From positions 1 to 41,603 of IMG/VR virus record IMGVR_UViG_3300042509_001825: a stretch of 41,603 nt of DNA. One strand, written 5' to 3'. The notes under the pieces are model-generated. The model did no database searches. It was not told the DNA's origin and was given only the letters and a program-made list of their open reading frames with translations. Shown here piece by piece: positions 1 through 6,799 of the stretch; the stretch's first letter is position 1; each line of letters opens with the position of its first letter. Source of the DNA: a virus. The position numbers and the translations under genes were made by a program.

Positions 1-168
1 GTGCCCGGTGCGCTTGTTCACGATGACCCGCTGCACCCACCCGACCTGCTCCTTCGGGTGAACCCGCCAGTTCAGCGGGTTTGCCAGCAGCTGATCCGGC
101 GCCTCTTCGCCCTCGCCGACGATGCGGCTGCGGAATGCCGACTGCGCGGCGACCTTTCCCTTACCCAT
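1..168 (-). repeat. Left terminal repeat; N-terminal piece of ParB-methyltransferase gene
   Basis: Bases 1-50 match 41406-41455 and bases 51-168 match 41486-41603, so the contig overlaps itself and the genome is circularly permuted, circular or assembled with terminal redundancy. The strip reads on the minus strand as the first residues of the ParB-like/methyltransferase protein that is complete at the other end. This copy lacks 30 bases between two copies of CGACCTGCT, an in-frame loss of ten codons (residues 43-52, DALEGLLKQV). The gene start is at 168, preceded by the purine-rich tract TAGGGGGATTTC at 169-180. The 26 bases from 169 to 194 contain no gene. Confidence 0.95.
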
Positions 169-194
169 GAAATCCCCCTAAAACGGTTTCGTGA

Positions 195-554
195 TCATTC
201 ATCCCCGCCCACCATCTCGCGCAACTTCCTCCCCACCGTCCGCGCCCTTTTCGGCGGCTTCGGCAAGACCTGCCGCGCCCTGCGCTGCCGCTCCTGTTCC
301 TCCCGTTCCAGCGTCCACCGGTTCGCCGGGTACTGCCCCCCCTTGACCTTCACGTTCCCGTCCTCGTCGCGCAGCACCTGGGCCGTCGTCGGCTGCGGAG
401 GCGGCGGGCAGGCTGCCCGGAGCTTCGTGCGCTTCGGGGCTGCGAGGGCGAGGTCGAACACCCAGGCCACTGCCGTGGTCCGGGGTCGGGCTTTGGATGA
501 TGCGGAGACGATGCGCTGCACAGGTTCGGGTGTCAGGGGCTTGCTCCTTGACAT
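195..554 (-). CDS. Hypothetical basic protein, last gene before the late block
   Basis: 119 residues with no family I recognise. The sequence is rich in Arg, Lys and Pro. It has a proline run near residue 51-54 and a strongly basic C-terminal half with an RxxRRAR stretch and a KPPKRAR stretch, which suggests nucleic-acid binding. It starts with ATG at 554, 13 bases after the stop of the upstream zinc-ribbon-like gene, and ends 26 bases before the methyltransferase/terminase block. That place is where lambdoid phages keep a late regulator (Q), so an antiterminator role is possible, but I see no Q-like motif. This is inference from position and charge only. Confidence 0.6.
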   Translation of the reverse strand: MSRSKPLTPEPVQRIVSASSKARPRTTAVAWVFDLALAAPKRTKLRAACPPPPQPTTAQVLRDEDGNVKVKGGQYPANRWTLEREEQERQRRARQVLPKPPKRARTVGRKLREMVGGDE

Positions 555-567
555 GATGCGGAGGCGG

Positions 568-816
568 TCAGGCCTGGCGGTTTCGGTGTCGGTCGATGCG
601 CTTGATCCACTCCCAGACCATGCGCTTCCCCTCGCGGCTGTCCTCGCCCCAGATGCGCTCGATCGCGTCCTGCAGCGGCACGGCGGTCTGGGCGTGCAGC
701 GCCTTCCACGCCTCGGGGCTCTGCGCCAGGGCTCGGGCGTCGCAGTTGCGGCAGTCGACGTGGTACTGGCCGGTCAGGGGGTCGGCCTCGGCGGCGGTGC
801 AGCTGGGGCAGGTCAT
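568..816 (-). CDS. Small zinc-ribbon-like protein, hypothetical
   Basis: 82 residues beginning MTCPSC. Two CxxC pairs, one at residues 3-6 and one (CRNC) about 19 residues on, form a four-Cys zinc-ribbon pattern in the first 30 residues. The rest is helical and charged, with the Trp-rich stretch RMVWEWIKRI near the end. The ATG at 816 overlaps the previous stop as ATGA, so translation is probably coupled. Such small four-Cys proteins are common in lambda-like early operons. Partner and function are unknown. Confidence 0.7.
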   Translation of the reverse strand: MTCPSCTAAEADPLTGQYHVDCRNCDARALAQSPEAWKALHAQTAVPLQDAIERIWGEDSREGKRMVWEWIKRIDRHRNRQA

Positions 817-995
817 CGGCGCCACCCCGGGAACAGCAGAGATTCGGCGATGCGCTCGAGCAGGCCCGGCGCTGGGCGGCTCTGCTGCTGCGCCAGGATC
901 TTCTCGGCCAGTGCGGCGGCGAACTCCAGCTGCATCACGATGGCCGCGTGCTCCTGCGCGGTGAACGTCACACTTCCGTCTGGGTGCTTTGTCAC
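813..995 (-). CDS. Hypothetical 60-residue protein
   Basis: I chose the GTG at 995 because it overlaps the previous stop as GTGA, the arrangement used throughout this operon. An in-frame ATG at 1031 would add 12 residues and overlap the upstream gene by 40 bases. The product is a small amphipathic helical protein (FAAALAEKILAQQQ in the middle) with no Cys and no recognisable domain. It lies between two small Cys-rich genes in the leftward early operon. Function unknown. Confidence 0.6.
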   Translation of the reverse strand: MTKHPDGSVTFTAQEHAAIVMQLEFAAALAEKILAQQQSRPAPGLLERIAESLLFPGWRR

Positions 996-1162
996 GATCT
1001 CCCCCTCCAGCAGCAGTTCCCGCCCACCCATGTGCGCACCCCATCGACCCGCTGCAGCCTCCGGCCCTTGGCGGGCACGGGGCGCTGGCAGGCCTGGCAG
1101 CGGTAGCGCAGGGGCTCGGGCGCTGGGGGCGCTTGGGGGGTGGGGGTCGGGTTGGGAGTCAT
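992..1162 (-). CDS. Small Cys-rich protein, hypothetical
   Basis: 56 residues. The N-terminal third is Pro/Thr-rich and disordered-looking, followed by RCQACQ and, 20 residues later, NCC, a plausible metal site. The ATG at 1162 overlaps the Dam-type methyltransferase stop as ATGA, and the stop overlaps the next GTG start. Coding sense is supported by this tight coupling on both sides. A competing long reading frame on the same strand extends upstream through the methyltransferase gene and is not credible as a start. Function unknown. Confidence 0.6.
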   Translation of the reverse strand: MTPNPTPTPQAPPAPEPLRYRCQACQRPVPAKGRRLQRVDGVRTWVGGNCCWRGRS

Positions 1163-1671
1163 GCGGCCTCGATCACGGCCGGCGCGAAGCGAACGAAGCA
1201 CCCGGCGATGCCGCAGTCGCGCAAGGTGTCGGCGTTGCCGGTGCCATAGGCGATCAGCACCGAAGGGGCGCCGGCTGGCCCGGCTCGGCCGCCACCAGGA
1301 AGGCGGAAGCTCACGCGGCCCCGCAGGAACAGCACGCCCGAAGCCTTCGGCCAAACATGGTTCTGGAAGGCTGCGGTCTCTGTGCGGGCGAAGACGAAGG
1401 CGATGCCGTTGCCGTGGTCGGCGAGCCTTTCCAGCCACTTCGCGGCGAACGGCCCGTATGGCGGGTTGCACCACACGCGGCCAGCCCACGGCTTCGACAA
1501 GCCGTCGTCGCGGATGGTGAACTGCTGGGCCGCGGTGCGCCACGGCTGATGCTCGCTTGCGCACGGGTCCAGGTCGAATGCGCCCAGCGCGGCGATGATT
1601 TCGGGTGGCGTTAGCCAGTCGTGCGTGGTCGCCGTGGACCCGTCATTGCCGGTCTCGAAGAGGGTATTCAC
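1159..1671 (-). CDS. Phage Dam-type DNA adenine N6-methyltransferase
   Basis: 170 residues from the GTG at 1671, which overlaps the preceding TGA. It resembles the small phage DNA N6-adenine methyltransferase family. The sequence opens with a DWLTPPE segment near residue 18, then DLDPCAS near residue 33, then the catalytic motif WCNPPYG at 67-73 (N/DPPY class). These enzymes transfer a methyl group from S-adenosylmethionine to adenine. The size and the missing separate target domain are usual for this family. It is an early/middle gene and the likely role is self-modification of phage DNA against host restriction. The window also has a second methyltransferase, the ParB fusion. Confidence 0.88.
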   Translation of the reverse strand: MNTLFETGNDGSTATTHDWLTPPEIIAALGAFDLDPCASEHQPWRTAAQQFTIRDDGLSKPWAGRVWCNPPYGPFAAKWLERLADHGNGIAFVFARTETAAFQNHVWPKASGVLFLRGRVSFRLPGGGRAGPAGAPSVLIAYGTGNADTLRDCGIAGCFVRFAPAVIEAA

Positions 1672-1832
1672 GGCCACACCCCACAAACCCGGTACACCAC
1701 GCCGTGCATCGGCCAGTCGTCGCCGATGCGCACCTGGGCCACCACCGGCAGCTCGCCGCGGCGGGCCTCGTCGTAGGTGACGCGGATTCGGGACCAGCGG
1801 CCGCGGCCCTTGGGGGTGAGCTCGACGACCAT
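1668..1832 (-). CDS. Hypothetical 54-residue protein
   Basis: Beta-rich-looking small protein starting MVVELTPKGRGRW and ending CGVWP. The ATG at 1832 overlaps the stop of the upstream gene by one base (TGATG), and its own stop overlaps the GTG of the methyltransferase gene. No domain is recognised. Position between RusA and the methyltransferase suggests an accessory DNA-metabolism protein, but nothing in the sequence shows it. Confidence 0.6.
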   Translation of the reverse strand: MVVELTPKGRGRWSRIRVTYDEARRGELPVVAQVRIGDDWPMHGVVYRVCGVWP

Positions 1833-2230
1833 CACACCAGCACCCCGCGGCTCGGGTCGCCCACCATCCACACCGGTGGCCTGGGCATCTCGACGCCGAT
1901 CGGCCGCCACAGGTGCAGGCAGAAGCTGTGGTTGTTCACGTAGTCCGCCTCCGGGGGGTGGAACTGCACCACGCAGTCCTCCGCGTCCCAGAAGATCGAC
2001 TTGATCAGGGCCATCTCGCGCCAGGTCGGGCAGCGGTCAGGGTAGGAAACGCTGACGTGCTCCCAGCCGTGGCTCTGCACGCCGTCGTGGCCGTCGCTGG
2101 CGATCACGGTCAGCGGGATCTCGCGGCGGAAGCGGTTGGGCACGAAGAACGCGCCGGCGTTGCCGATCGCATCCGTGGACGCGAGCCGGCCGGTGCGGAT
2201 GCGGTATTGGTTGGGGACGTGGAAGCTCAT
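1832..2230 (-). CDS. Conserved-looking phage hypothetical protein
   Basis: 132 residues from the ATG at 2230, overlapping the RusA stop as ATGA. Features: MSFHVPNQYRIR at the start, a central HGWEHVSVS stretch, CPTWREM, then DAEDCVVQFHPPEADYVNN and a C-terminal LHLWRP. The sequence resembles a phage family often found beside RusA and replication genes whose members have no assigned function. His, Glu and Asp are concentrated between residues 50 and 115, so metal binding is possible. I give no function. Confidence 0.65.
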   Translation of the reverse strand: MSFHVPNQYRIRTGRLASTDAIGNAGAFFVPNRFRREIPLTVIASDGHDGVQSHGWEHVSVSYPDRCPTWREMALIKSIFWDAEDCVVQFHPPEADYVNNHSFCLHLWRPIGVEMPRPPVWMVGDPSRGVLV

Positions 2231-2670
2231 GGCATCACCCACGCCACCGGCACCAGCTGCACCCGCACGGCCGGCGTCGCGCTGTACCGCTTGCGCACCC
2301 GCAGGTCGACCACCTGCACGTCGTCCTTGAAGGCCACGCCGTTCAGTCCGTCGAAGATGGCTTTGACCACGTTGTCGGCGTCCGGCTTCGTGGTCGGCAT
2401 CAAGTTCCCCGCCAGGGCCGCGCGCTGCTTCTTGGCCGACCAGCTCGCCGGCACAGCGCAGTCGATGGCGATCGCAGCCGACACCGGGCCGTCCAGCATC
2501 GGGCGGCCGGCCATGGCTTCCTGGGCGGCCAGGGCGATCAGGCCTTCGTAAGCGACCGTGGCCTTCGGCGTGGCCATGCGGGAGAAGCCGCCGATCTTCA
2601 CGATCTTGGCGCGGCCCTTTCCATGCGGAGGGCCTGGCACGGTGAAGGCGATGGGGGTCGGGTTGCTCAT
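2227..2670 (-). CDS. rusA: RusA-family Holliday-junction resolvase
   Basis: 147 residues, close to the usual RusA length. The N-terminus (AFTVPGPPHGKGRAK) is the RusA beta-strand and PxxKxR region. The acidic catalytic cluster is in KPDADNVVKAIFDGLNG (Asp97, Asp99, Asp107) followed by Asp116/Asp117 in FKDDVQV, matching the spaced aspartates of RusA. The family cleaves four-way junctions symmetrically as a dimer with metal. In phages it resolves recombination and replication intermediates before packaging. The ATG at 2670 overlaps the upstream replication gene by 4 bases. This is the clearest call in the leftward early operon. Confidence 0.93.
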   Translation of the reverse strand: MSNPTPIAFTVPGPPHGKGRAKIVKIGGFSRMATPKATVAYEGLIALAAQEAMAGRPMLDGPVSAAIAIDCAVPASWSAKKQRAALAGNLMPTTKPDADNVVKAIFDGLNGVAFKDDVQVVDLRVRKRYSATPAVRVQLVPVAWVMP

Positions 2671-3356
2671 GCCGTCGCGCCCTCTTCGTCGAACGTCGGC
2701 ACGTCATGCAGCCACGGCGCCTCGGCGTCCGAAAGCTGCGGCATGTCGCCGGTGTCGACCAGCGCCCGATCAATGTCCCGCGCCTTCACCGCAAGGCCTG
2801 CGCGTGCAGCGTCCAGCGTGGCATGCGGGCCGACAGCAGCCACCGCCATGCCGGGCGGGACGGCCTGCTCGGCAATGCCTCGGAACTGCCCGCCTGTCGC
2901 GGTCTGGTCGTCGGTCTTCAGCGCCTCGCGGTACATGACGCGCTGCACCACGCACAGCCGTTCCCCGGCCTGGTCGCGCTCGCGCAGCCGGTGCGCCCAG
3001 TGCTTCGGACCCACATCGCGGCGAAGGTCGCGCAGCCTGGCGATCTCGCGGCGCACCCGCTCCGGGTTGGCCCGCGGCGCCTCCAGCGCGAGCGGCGCAG
3101 CCTCGGGCCTGCGGCGGCACAGCTCGCGGAACTGCAGCACGTCGGGCGGCTTGCCGGCGGGCAGGTTCTCGAGCGCGTGGCGGATGGCCTGCGGGTTGGC
3201 GATCAGCCAGCCGTGCAGCTCGCGGCGCCAGTCGGCCTTGACCTCGGCCATGTCGAGGCCCTCCCAGCGGCCGAGAAAGTCCCGCCCGTACACCAGCGTG
3301 CACTTCGAGAAAATCAGGTCGACAAGGGCGTCAGCCGATGCGTTTGATGAGTCCAT
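2667..3356 (-). CDS. Replication protein P-like (helicase loader candidate)
   Basis: 229 residues. The N-terminal 70 residues carry the pattern of lambda P-type proteins: a YGRDFLGRW segment, KADWRRELHGWL, and a PPDVLQFRELCRR block. Known relatives recruit the host DnaB helicase to the phage origin. The middle part is an Arg-rich helix and the C-terminus is acidic and less conserved. The gene overlaps the DUF1376 replication protein by 26 bases, giving the O-P order of lambdoid phages. I do not see a Walker motif, so it is not itself a helicase. Loader function is inferred from pattern and position. Confidence 0.75.
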   Translation of the reverse strand: MDSSNASADALVDLIFSKCTLVYGRDFLGRWEGLDMAEVKADWRRELHGWLIANPQAIRHALENLPAGKPPDVLQFRELCRRRPEAAPLALEAPRANPERVRREIARLRDLRRDVGPKHWAHRLRERDQAGERLCVVQRVMYREALKTDDQTATGGQFRGIAEQAVPPGMAVAAVGPHATLDAARAGLAVKARDIDRALVDTGDMPQLSDAEAPWLHDVPTFDEEGATA

Positions 3357-4293
3357 CGAGCACCTCCATCGGGTTGGGGTTGATTGCGCCGGGCGCCTTG
3401 GCGGCGATGTTCGGCACGACCTGCTGCATGCGTTCGCGCTGGCTGCGCTGGTAGGCGGTTTCGGTCGGCGGCAATGGCCCGGCGTGCAGTTGGACGGCCG
3501 CAGCGCGTTGCCGCTGCTTCGTCAGCGCCGCCAGGGCATAGGCGAACGGGTCGCCCTTGCCGTTCGCCCCTCGGGCTGCACCGCGGACCTCGTCGTCGGT
3601 GACGCCCGCCGCGATCAGCGCGAGCAGGTCGGGGTGCCCGGGGTTCGTGGCCTGGATTCCCTCGGCCTTCATCAACCGGCACAGTTCGCCGGCTCGGGTG
3701 GGCTTGGCGTCGCCGACGATTTCAGCCAAGTCCGGGCCAGCCCCCGCGCGATCGGGGGGGTCCTCAATCTCTTTAAGTGAAGCAGGAGAAGGAGAAGAAG
3801 TAGAAGAGCCGTCACCAAAGGGGGGCTTTGGTGCGCCAGTCGGTGGCGCCTTTGGTGCGGCACCTTCTGGCGCTCCAAACTTGGAGGCATCCCCCCGAAT
3901 GGTTCGCACATGCTCGTCGATGACCATGCGCTTGGAGAACCACACCGGCCCCGGCTGGGAAGGCACCAATGTCACTGCGGGGCCGAGCTTGCGGCCGGTC
4001 CGGGCCTGGTAAACAAGTGGCTGCGTCAGTTCGGAGTCGGAACCGCGCAGCACGCCCTTCTCGACCAGCTCGCGGACGTGAGCCATCGAAGCGCCGACAG
4101 TCGTCGCGATCTCCTTCAGCGGCCAGCGCATGAGGCCGTAGGAGTCGTCAGAATCGTGCAGCGCGCACATGATGTCGACCCACACGCCGCGAGCTGCCGG
4201 CGAGCAGCGGCGCAGCTTCAGGTCCGACATCCAGTCTCCTGGGTAGAACTGCAGGGATGGGCGCTTCGCCCGGGTCGCTGTGTGCTCGCTCAA
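3331..4293 (-). CDS. DUF1376-type replication initiation (O-like) protein
   Basis: 320 residues. The DUF1376 signature is visible near the N-terminus: LQFYPGDWMSDLKLR, then the SPAARGVWVDIMCALHDS winged-helix segment and a second HTH-like stretch (WPLKEIATTVGAS). The middle is Pro/Ser/Gly-rich and variable, as in O-like initiators, and the C-terminal half is helical. The start is TTG at 4293, overlapping the previous TGA; there is no nearby ATG in frame that would keep the domain. Relatives bind the phage origin, often located inside this gene. The linker-coding bases 3770-3850 are A-rich on the plus strand and could be that origin; this is inference. Confidence 0.78.
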   Translation of the reverse strand: MSEHTATRAKRPSLQFYPGDWMSDLKLRRCSPAARGVWVDIMCALHDSDDSYGLMRWPLKEIATTVGASMAHVRELVEKGVLRGSDSELTQPLVYQARTGRKLGPAVTLVPSQPGPVWFSKRMVIDEHVRTIRGDASKFGAPEGAAPKAPPTGAPKPPFGDGSSTSSPSPASLKEIEDPPDRAGAGPDLAEIVGDAKPTRAGELCRLMKAEGIQATNPGHPDLLALIAAGVTDDEVRGAARGANGKGDPFAYALAALTKQRQRAAAVQLHAGPLPPTETAYQRSQRERMQQVVPNIAAKAPGAINPNPMEVLDGLIKRIG

Positions 4294-4499
4294 GCCTTCC
4301 CCCTCTTCGGCAGCTGCACCCGCGCCTTCTGCACATCCGGCACATTCGACGCAGCCGGCCCGAAGGTATCGGCCATCGTCCCCGTCACCCCCTTGTCCAG
4401 CGTCGTCTGCCGGCTGCGCAGATACCGCAGCGGGCAGCGTGCCGGCTCGATCGGCTGGGCGACGAAGCCCGGGGGCCAGGTGGTGGGCTTGGTGGTCAT
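4290..4499 (-). CDS. Hypothetical 69-residue protein
   Basis: A small basic protein beginning MTTKPTTWPPGF, with CPLRYLRSRQTT in the middle and a C-terminal KARVQLPKRGKA. The start at 4499 overlaps the preceding stop by 4 bases and the stop overlaps the TTG start of the O-like gene. One Cys, no recognisable domain. Its place directly before the initiator suggests an accessory role in replication or regulation, which remains a guess. Confidence 0.6.
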   Translation of the reverse strand: MTTKPTTWPPGFVAQPIEPARCPLRYLRSRQTTLDKGVTGTMADTFGPAASNVPDVQKARVQLPKRGKA

Positions 4500-5239
4500 G
4501 CGGACATCCCCCAGGCCCGCCCCGTCATCGGATCGACGCCAGGCGGGACCACGCTGAACAGCCGCGGCACAACGGCATCCGGCGCCACGGAATAGCGCGG
4601 GTCATAGTTGATCGTCCGCGCCCGCGTGACCTTCACCCCCTCCGGCACCACCGCGGGCAGCTCACGCCGCGCTGCGGCCGTCTGCCGGGCGTACTGCTCG
4701 GCGGGTCGGACCTGCGACATCGGCAGGCCCTGCCGGCGCCCGTAGCTCGAGGCTGCAGCAGGGGCAGGGGCGGCGTCCGGCTGCGCCAGCACCGCCTGCG
4801 CCTTCGCCAGCTCGAACTCGCGCGCCGCGGTCGGGCAGGAGAACCAGCGCTTCTGCGCGCCGTCGCTGCGCGCCGCATGCAGCTCGCCGGCGTTCGTCAT
4901 CACCCAGAGGCATTTGCTCACCCGCATCGCGGTCATACCCACCGCCTTGCGCACCTCGACCTGCGTGAAGCCGTCGGGGCGGGTCGATGCGTACTGACGG
5001 ATCGCGGCCCGCAGTTCCCCGGGCTTGCCGCGCTGTGCGGCCTCGGTTCTGCGCTCCTTGGACTTCTTCCAGCCGTTGACCGCGGCGAGGTTCTTGATGC
5101 TGTGGACCTCGCAGCCGTAGCGCTCGGCGAGTGCGTCGTTGCTCTCGTGCGGGTAGCGCTTGGCCAGGTCGGCGCGCTGCTCGGGCGTCAGGGGCGCGCG
5201 GCCTCCGCGCTTGGGCGGGGTGATGTGCTCGAGAGTCAT
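4496..5239 (-). CDS. Double helix-turn-helix DNA-binding protein
   Basis: 247 residues from the ATG at 5239, which overlaps the upstream stop. Residues about 13-55 look like a homeodomain-type HTH (TPEQRADLAKRYPHESNDALAERYG, GCEVHSIKN). Residues about 75-135 look like a winged helix (YASTRPDGFTQVEVRKAVGM, RVSKCLWVMTNAGEL, then a RWF strand). The C-terminal third is Ala/Pro/Arg-rich and disordered-looking. Two DNA-binding units suggest a regulator or an origin-binding accessory factor next to the O- and P-like genes. A regulatory role in early-to-late transition is equally possible. Confidence 0.65.
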   Translation of the reverse strand: MTLEHITPPKRGGRAPLTPEQRADLAKRYPHESNDALAERYGCEVHSIKNLAAVNGWKKSKERRTEAAQRGKPGELRAAIRQYASTRPDGFTQVEVRKAVGMTAMRVSKCLWVMTNAGELHAARSDGAQKRWFSCPTAAREFELAKAQAVLAQPDAAPAPAAASSYGRRQGLPMSQVRPAEQYARQTAAARRELPAVVPEGVKVTRARTINYDPRYSVAPDAVVPRLFSVVPPGVDPMTGRAWGMSA

Positions 5240-5529
5240 GCTTGCTCGACCTCCGGCACATTCACCACCAGCGTCGTGATCGTCGCCCCATCGACCGCAG
5301 GCGGCTCGATCGGCCGCAGGTCGGCATCGAGGAAGTTCCGCACCGAGCCACCGCACCGCGCGCAGGGCACGGCCTGGCCGACACGCCACACCGGCCCCAG
5401 GACCGGGTGCACGTACTCGACGGCCTGGGTGACCACGGGCATGCCGATCAGCCCTGCGAAGCAGCTCAGGCCCGAGCGGTTGTGCTCGACGATGGCGAGC
5501 TGGTTGGGTTTGCAGCGGGTGGGGGTCAT
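5236..5529 (-). CDS. Hypothetical protein with CxxC motif
   Basis: 97 residues from the ATG at 5529. The N-terminal half has a hydrophobic SCFAGLIGMPVV stretch and the middle has VPCARCGGS, a single CxxC zinc-knuckle half. The remainder is beta-like (GATITTLVVNVPEVEQA). It sits between the CII-like activator and the double-HTH protein, coupled to both by 4-base overlaps. No family is recognised. Confidence 0.6.
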   Translation of the reverse strand: MTPTRCKPNQLAIVEHNRSGLSCFAGLIGMPVVTQAVEYVHPVLGPVWRVGQAVPCARCGGSVRNFLDADLRPIEPPAVDGATITTLVVNVPEVEQA

Positions 5530-5831
5530 CAGTCGTCCCAGTCGAGTGATGGCGAGCTGCTCTGCATCTGCATCTTCGCCATGGTGTGGAGGGCCTGCAC
5601 GTACTCTTCGGGGTAGCAGCGCATGCCCACCGGCACGACCTTGAACCCGAGGTGACACAGCAGGGTGATCGCGTCTTCGAGCTTCTCGCTCTTGATCCGG
5701 CTTACCGTGGACTCGCTCACGCCGAGGACTTGCGCCACGTTGCGCGCCGTTCCGGGGTCTTGCATGGCCTGCAACACCTTGGCGTGCGACTTGCGGGCTC
5801 TTTCGGCGGGGGTGAGCGACAGTTCAGCCAT
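5529..5831 (-). CDS. CII-like transcriptional activator
   Basis: 100 residues, the same size as lambda CII (97). After a short charged N-terminus (SLTPAERARKSHAKVLQAM), residues about 28-48 form an HTH (ARNVAQVLGVSESTVSRIKS) followed by LEDAITLLCHLGFKVVP, which matches the CII fold of HTH plus oligomerisation helix. Lambda CII activates establishment promoters for repressor and integrase and is an unstable decision protein. It lies downstream of cro in the same transcript, as in lambda. I looked for paired TTGC repeats antisense to cro and did not find a convincing set, so its target sites here are unknown. Confidence 0.82.
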   Translation of the reverse strand: MAELSLTPAERARKSHAKVLQAMQDPGTARNVAQVLGVSESTVSRIKSEKLEDAITLLCHLGFKVVPVGMRCYPEEYVQALHTMAKMQMQSSSPSLDWDD

Positions 5832-5832
5832 G

Positions 5833-6102
5833 TCATCCACCCACACCACCGGAACAACCCATGCCCCTGCCCGACCCCCACACCTGGGCACGCGCCAAGG
5901 TGGCCGACATGGTTCGGCGGCTGCTGCTGATGCTGGAGAGGGGCTTGCGCTTGTAGAAAGCCCGACCCGAGTCGCCCCGGGCCGGGTTGAAAGCCGCGCC
6001 ATCAATGAAGACGAACAGGCGCGACAGGAGACGGGGGCGGACCGCCTGCACCGAGGTTTCCACGCCGACAGCCCCGCGAAGGGTTGGGTGCAGGCAGTCC
6101 AT
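5833..6102 (-). CDS. Hypothetical basic protein
   Basis: 89 residues from the ATG at 6102, three bases after the previous stop; the stop lies one base before the CII-like start. The sequence is Arg/Ser-rich with a central LFVFIDGAAFNPARGDSGR segment and the basic stretch YKRKPLSS. Third codon positions are strongly G/C, as in the neighbours, which supports coding. The position between cro and cII and the basic charge would fit an N-type antiterminator, but no arginine-rich boxB-binding motif stands out at the N-terminus. Alternative frames here are poorer. Moderate confidence that it is a gene, no function. Confidence 0.5.
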   Translation of the reverse strand: MDCLHPTLRGAVGVETSVQAVRPRLLSRLFVFIDGAAFNPARGDSGRAFYKRKPLSSISSSRRTMSATLARAQVWGSGRGMGCSGGVGG

Positions 6103-6105
6103 AGC

Positions 6106-6315
6106 TCAGTTCCGCGCCGTGCCGACCGGCACGAACGCATCGAAGGAGTTGCGGTCGCAGGCCCAGGCCACGCTCATGCCGTCGCCGACCGGCCCGGTTT
6201 GCGCGAGCCAATCGCGGTGGCGCTGGCACTCGGCGCGCTTGCTGCACCTGATGGGGCTGTCGGGGGTGGCCGTGCTCGGCAGCTCGGCGCGGCAGCGGGG
6301 CGGGAAGGAGGTCAT
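6106..6315 (-). CDS. Small Cys-containing protein, hypothetical
   Basis: 69 residues beginning MTSFPPRCRAELP. Cys residues occur at 8, 24, 30 and 53 (RCSKRAEC in the middle), and the segment CQRHRDWLAQTG resembles small phage proteins that carry an RxCQRHR-type block. A strong Shine-Dalgarno is absent (GACCGATGACC precedes it), so coupling to the upstream LuxR-type gene, whose stop is 3 bases away, is likely. Unknown function; a zinc-stabilised regulator or host-takeover peptide would fit. Confidence 0.55.
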   Translation of the reverse strand: MTSFPPRCRAELPSTATPDSPIRCSKRAECQRHRDWLAQTGPVGDGMSVAWACDRNSFDAFVPVGTARN

Positions 6316-6318
6316 CGG

Positions 6319-6525
6319 TCAGACCCACCCAGCTTTCGCGGCCATCACCACGAGCTGAACCAGGTTCTTGACGGCGGTGCGCTCCTTGGCGTGGGTCAGC
6401 ACCAGCTCAATGGTCCGATGGCTGCGGTTCACCTGCCGCGCGATCTCCTTCATGGTCAGCCCCTGGGCGTACAGCACCAGGTACTCACGCTCGCGCGGGC
6501 TCAGGGTGTCGAGGCTGGGGGTCAC
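6319..6525 (-). CDS. LuxR/GerE-type helix-turn-helix protein
   Basis: 68 residues from the GTG at 6525 overlapping the cro stop. Almost the whole protein is a GerE domain: LSPREREYLVLYAQGLTMKE at residues 8-27, IARQVNRSHRTIELVLTH, then AKERTAVKNLVQLVVMA. There is no receiver or autoinducer-binding domain, so it is a free-standing DNA-binding module, possibly a dimer through its last helix. It is the second gene of the leftward early operon, immediately after cro. In this place it could act as an early or late transcription activator. The phage-specific late motif at 21-38 kb needs a recogniser, and this is one candidate; that link is speculation. Confidence 0.82.
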   Translation of the reverse strand: MTPSLDTLSPREREYLVLYAQGLTMKEIARQVNRSHRTIELVLTHAKERTAVKNLVQLVVMAAKAGWV

Positions 6526-6728
6526 GCGGCGCCCTGCTGCTCTACGTTCAGCGCCGCGCCCCAGCACTCGGGGTCGGCTTTGAGCTTGCCGCCCGTCAGC
6601 CGCTCGAGCTGAATCTGGCGCAGCGCGGGCACCTCGTCCCATGCACAAACAGTGCTCTGGTGCATCTTCAGCGCTGCCGCAAGCGCCACCTGCGTGCCGA
6701 AATGCTCCACGGCTTGGTCTTTGGTCAT
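6522..6728 (-). CDS. Cro-like (YdaS-type) repressor
   Basis: 68 residues starting MTKDQAVEHFGTQVALAAAL. This is the YdaS/Cro pattern in which the HTH comprises AVEHFGTQVALAAALKM and HQSTVCAWDEVPALRQ, followed by LERLTGGKLKADPECWG. Small Cro-type proteins bind the divergent operator and shut down repressor synthesis. The gene is divergent from the repressor gene with 71 bases between the starts, the classical immunity-switch layout. It is the first gene of the leftward early operon and its stop overlaps the GTG of the LuxR-type gene. Confidence 0.85.
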   Translation of the reverse strand: MTKDQAVEHFGTQVALAAALKMHQSTVCAWDEVPALRQIQLERLTGGKLKADPECWGAALNVEQQGAA

Positions 6729-6744
6729 GGCCGCATCATGGCAT

Positions 6745-6781
6745 AACCCATATGGGTTTGTCCATTGATAGCCCCTATCAA
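6745..6781. promoter_or_regulatory. Immunity operator region between cro and repressor
   Basis: Three overlapping or adjacent dyads occupy this stretch. They are the perfect palindrome AACCCATATGGGTT at 6745-6758, the operator-like ATGGGTTTGTCCAT at 6752-6765, and the perfect inverted repeat TTGATAG-CCC-CTATCAA at 6765-6781. The second matches the ATGGG-N4-CCCAT boxes near 7160-7200 with one mismatch. The region must hold the divergent promoters for cro and the repressor. I could not pick convincing -35/-10 pairs for either. A Shine-Dalgarno (AGGGAGG, 6781-6787) for the repressor follows directly. Confidence 0.7.
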
Positions 6782-6799
6782 GGGAGGACAGTAGCGCTC

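Noticed and set aside
1-1614. Long plus-strand open frame at the window start
   Set aside because: It lies opposite a chain of coupled minus-strand genes including the recognisable methyltransferase, and its translation has no domain and strong compositional bias.
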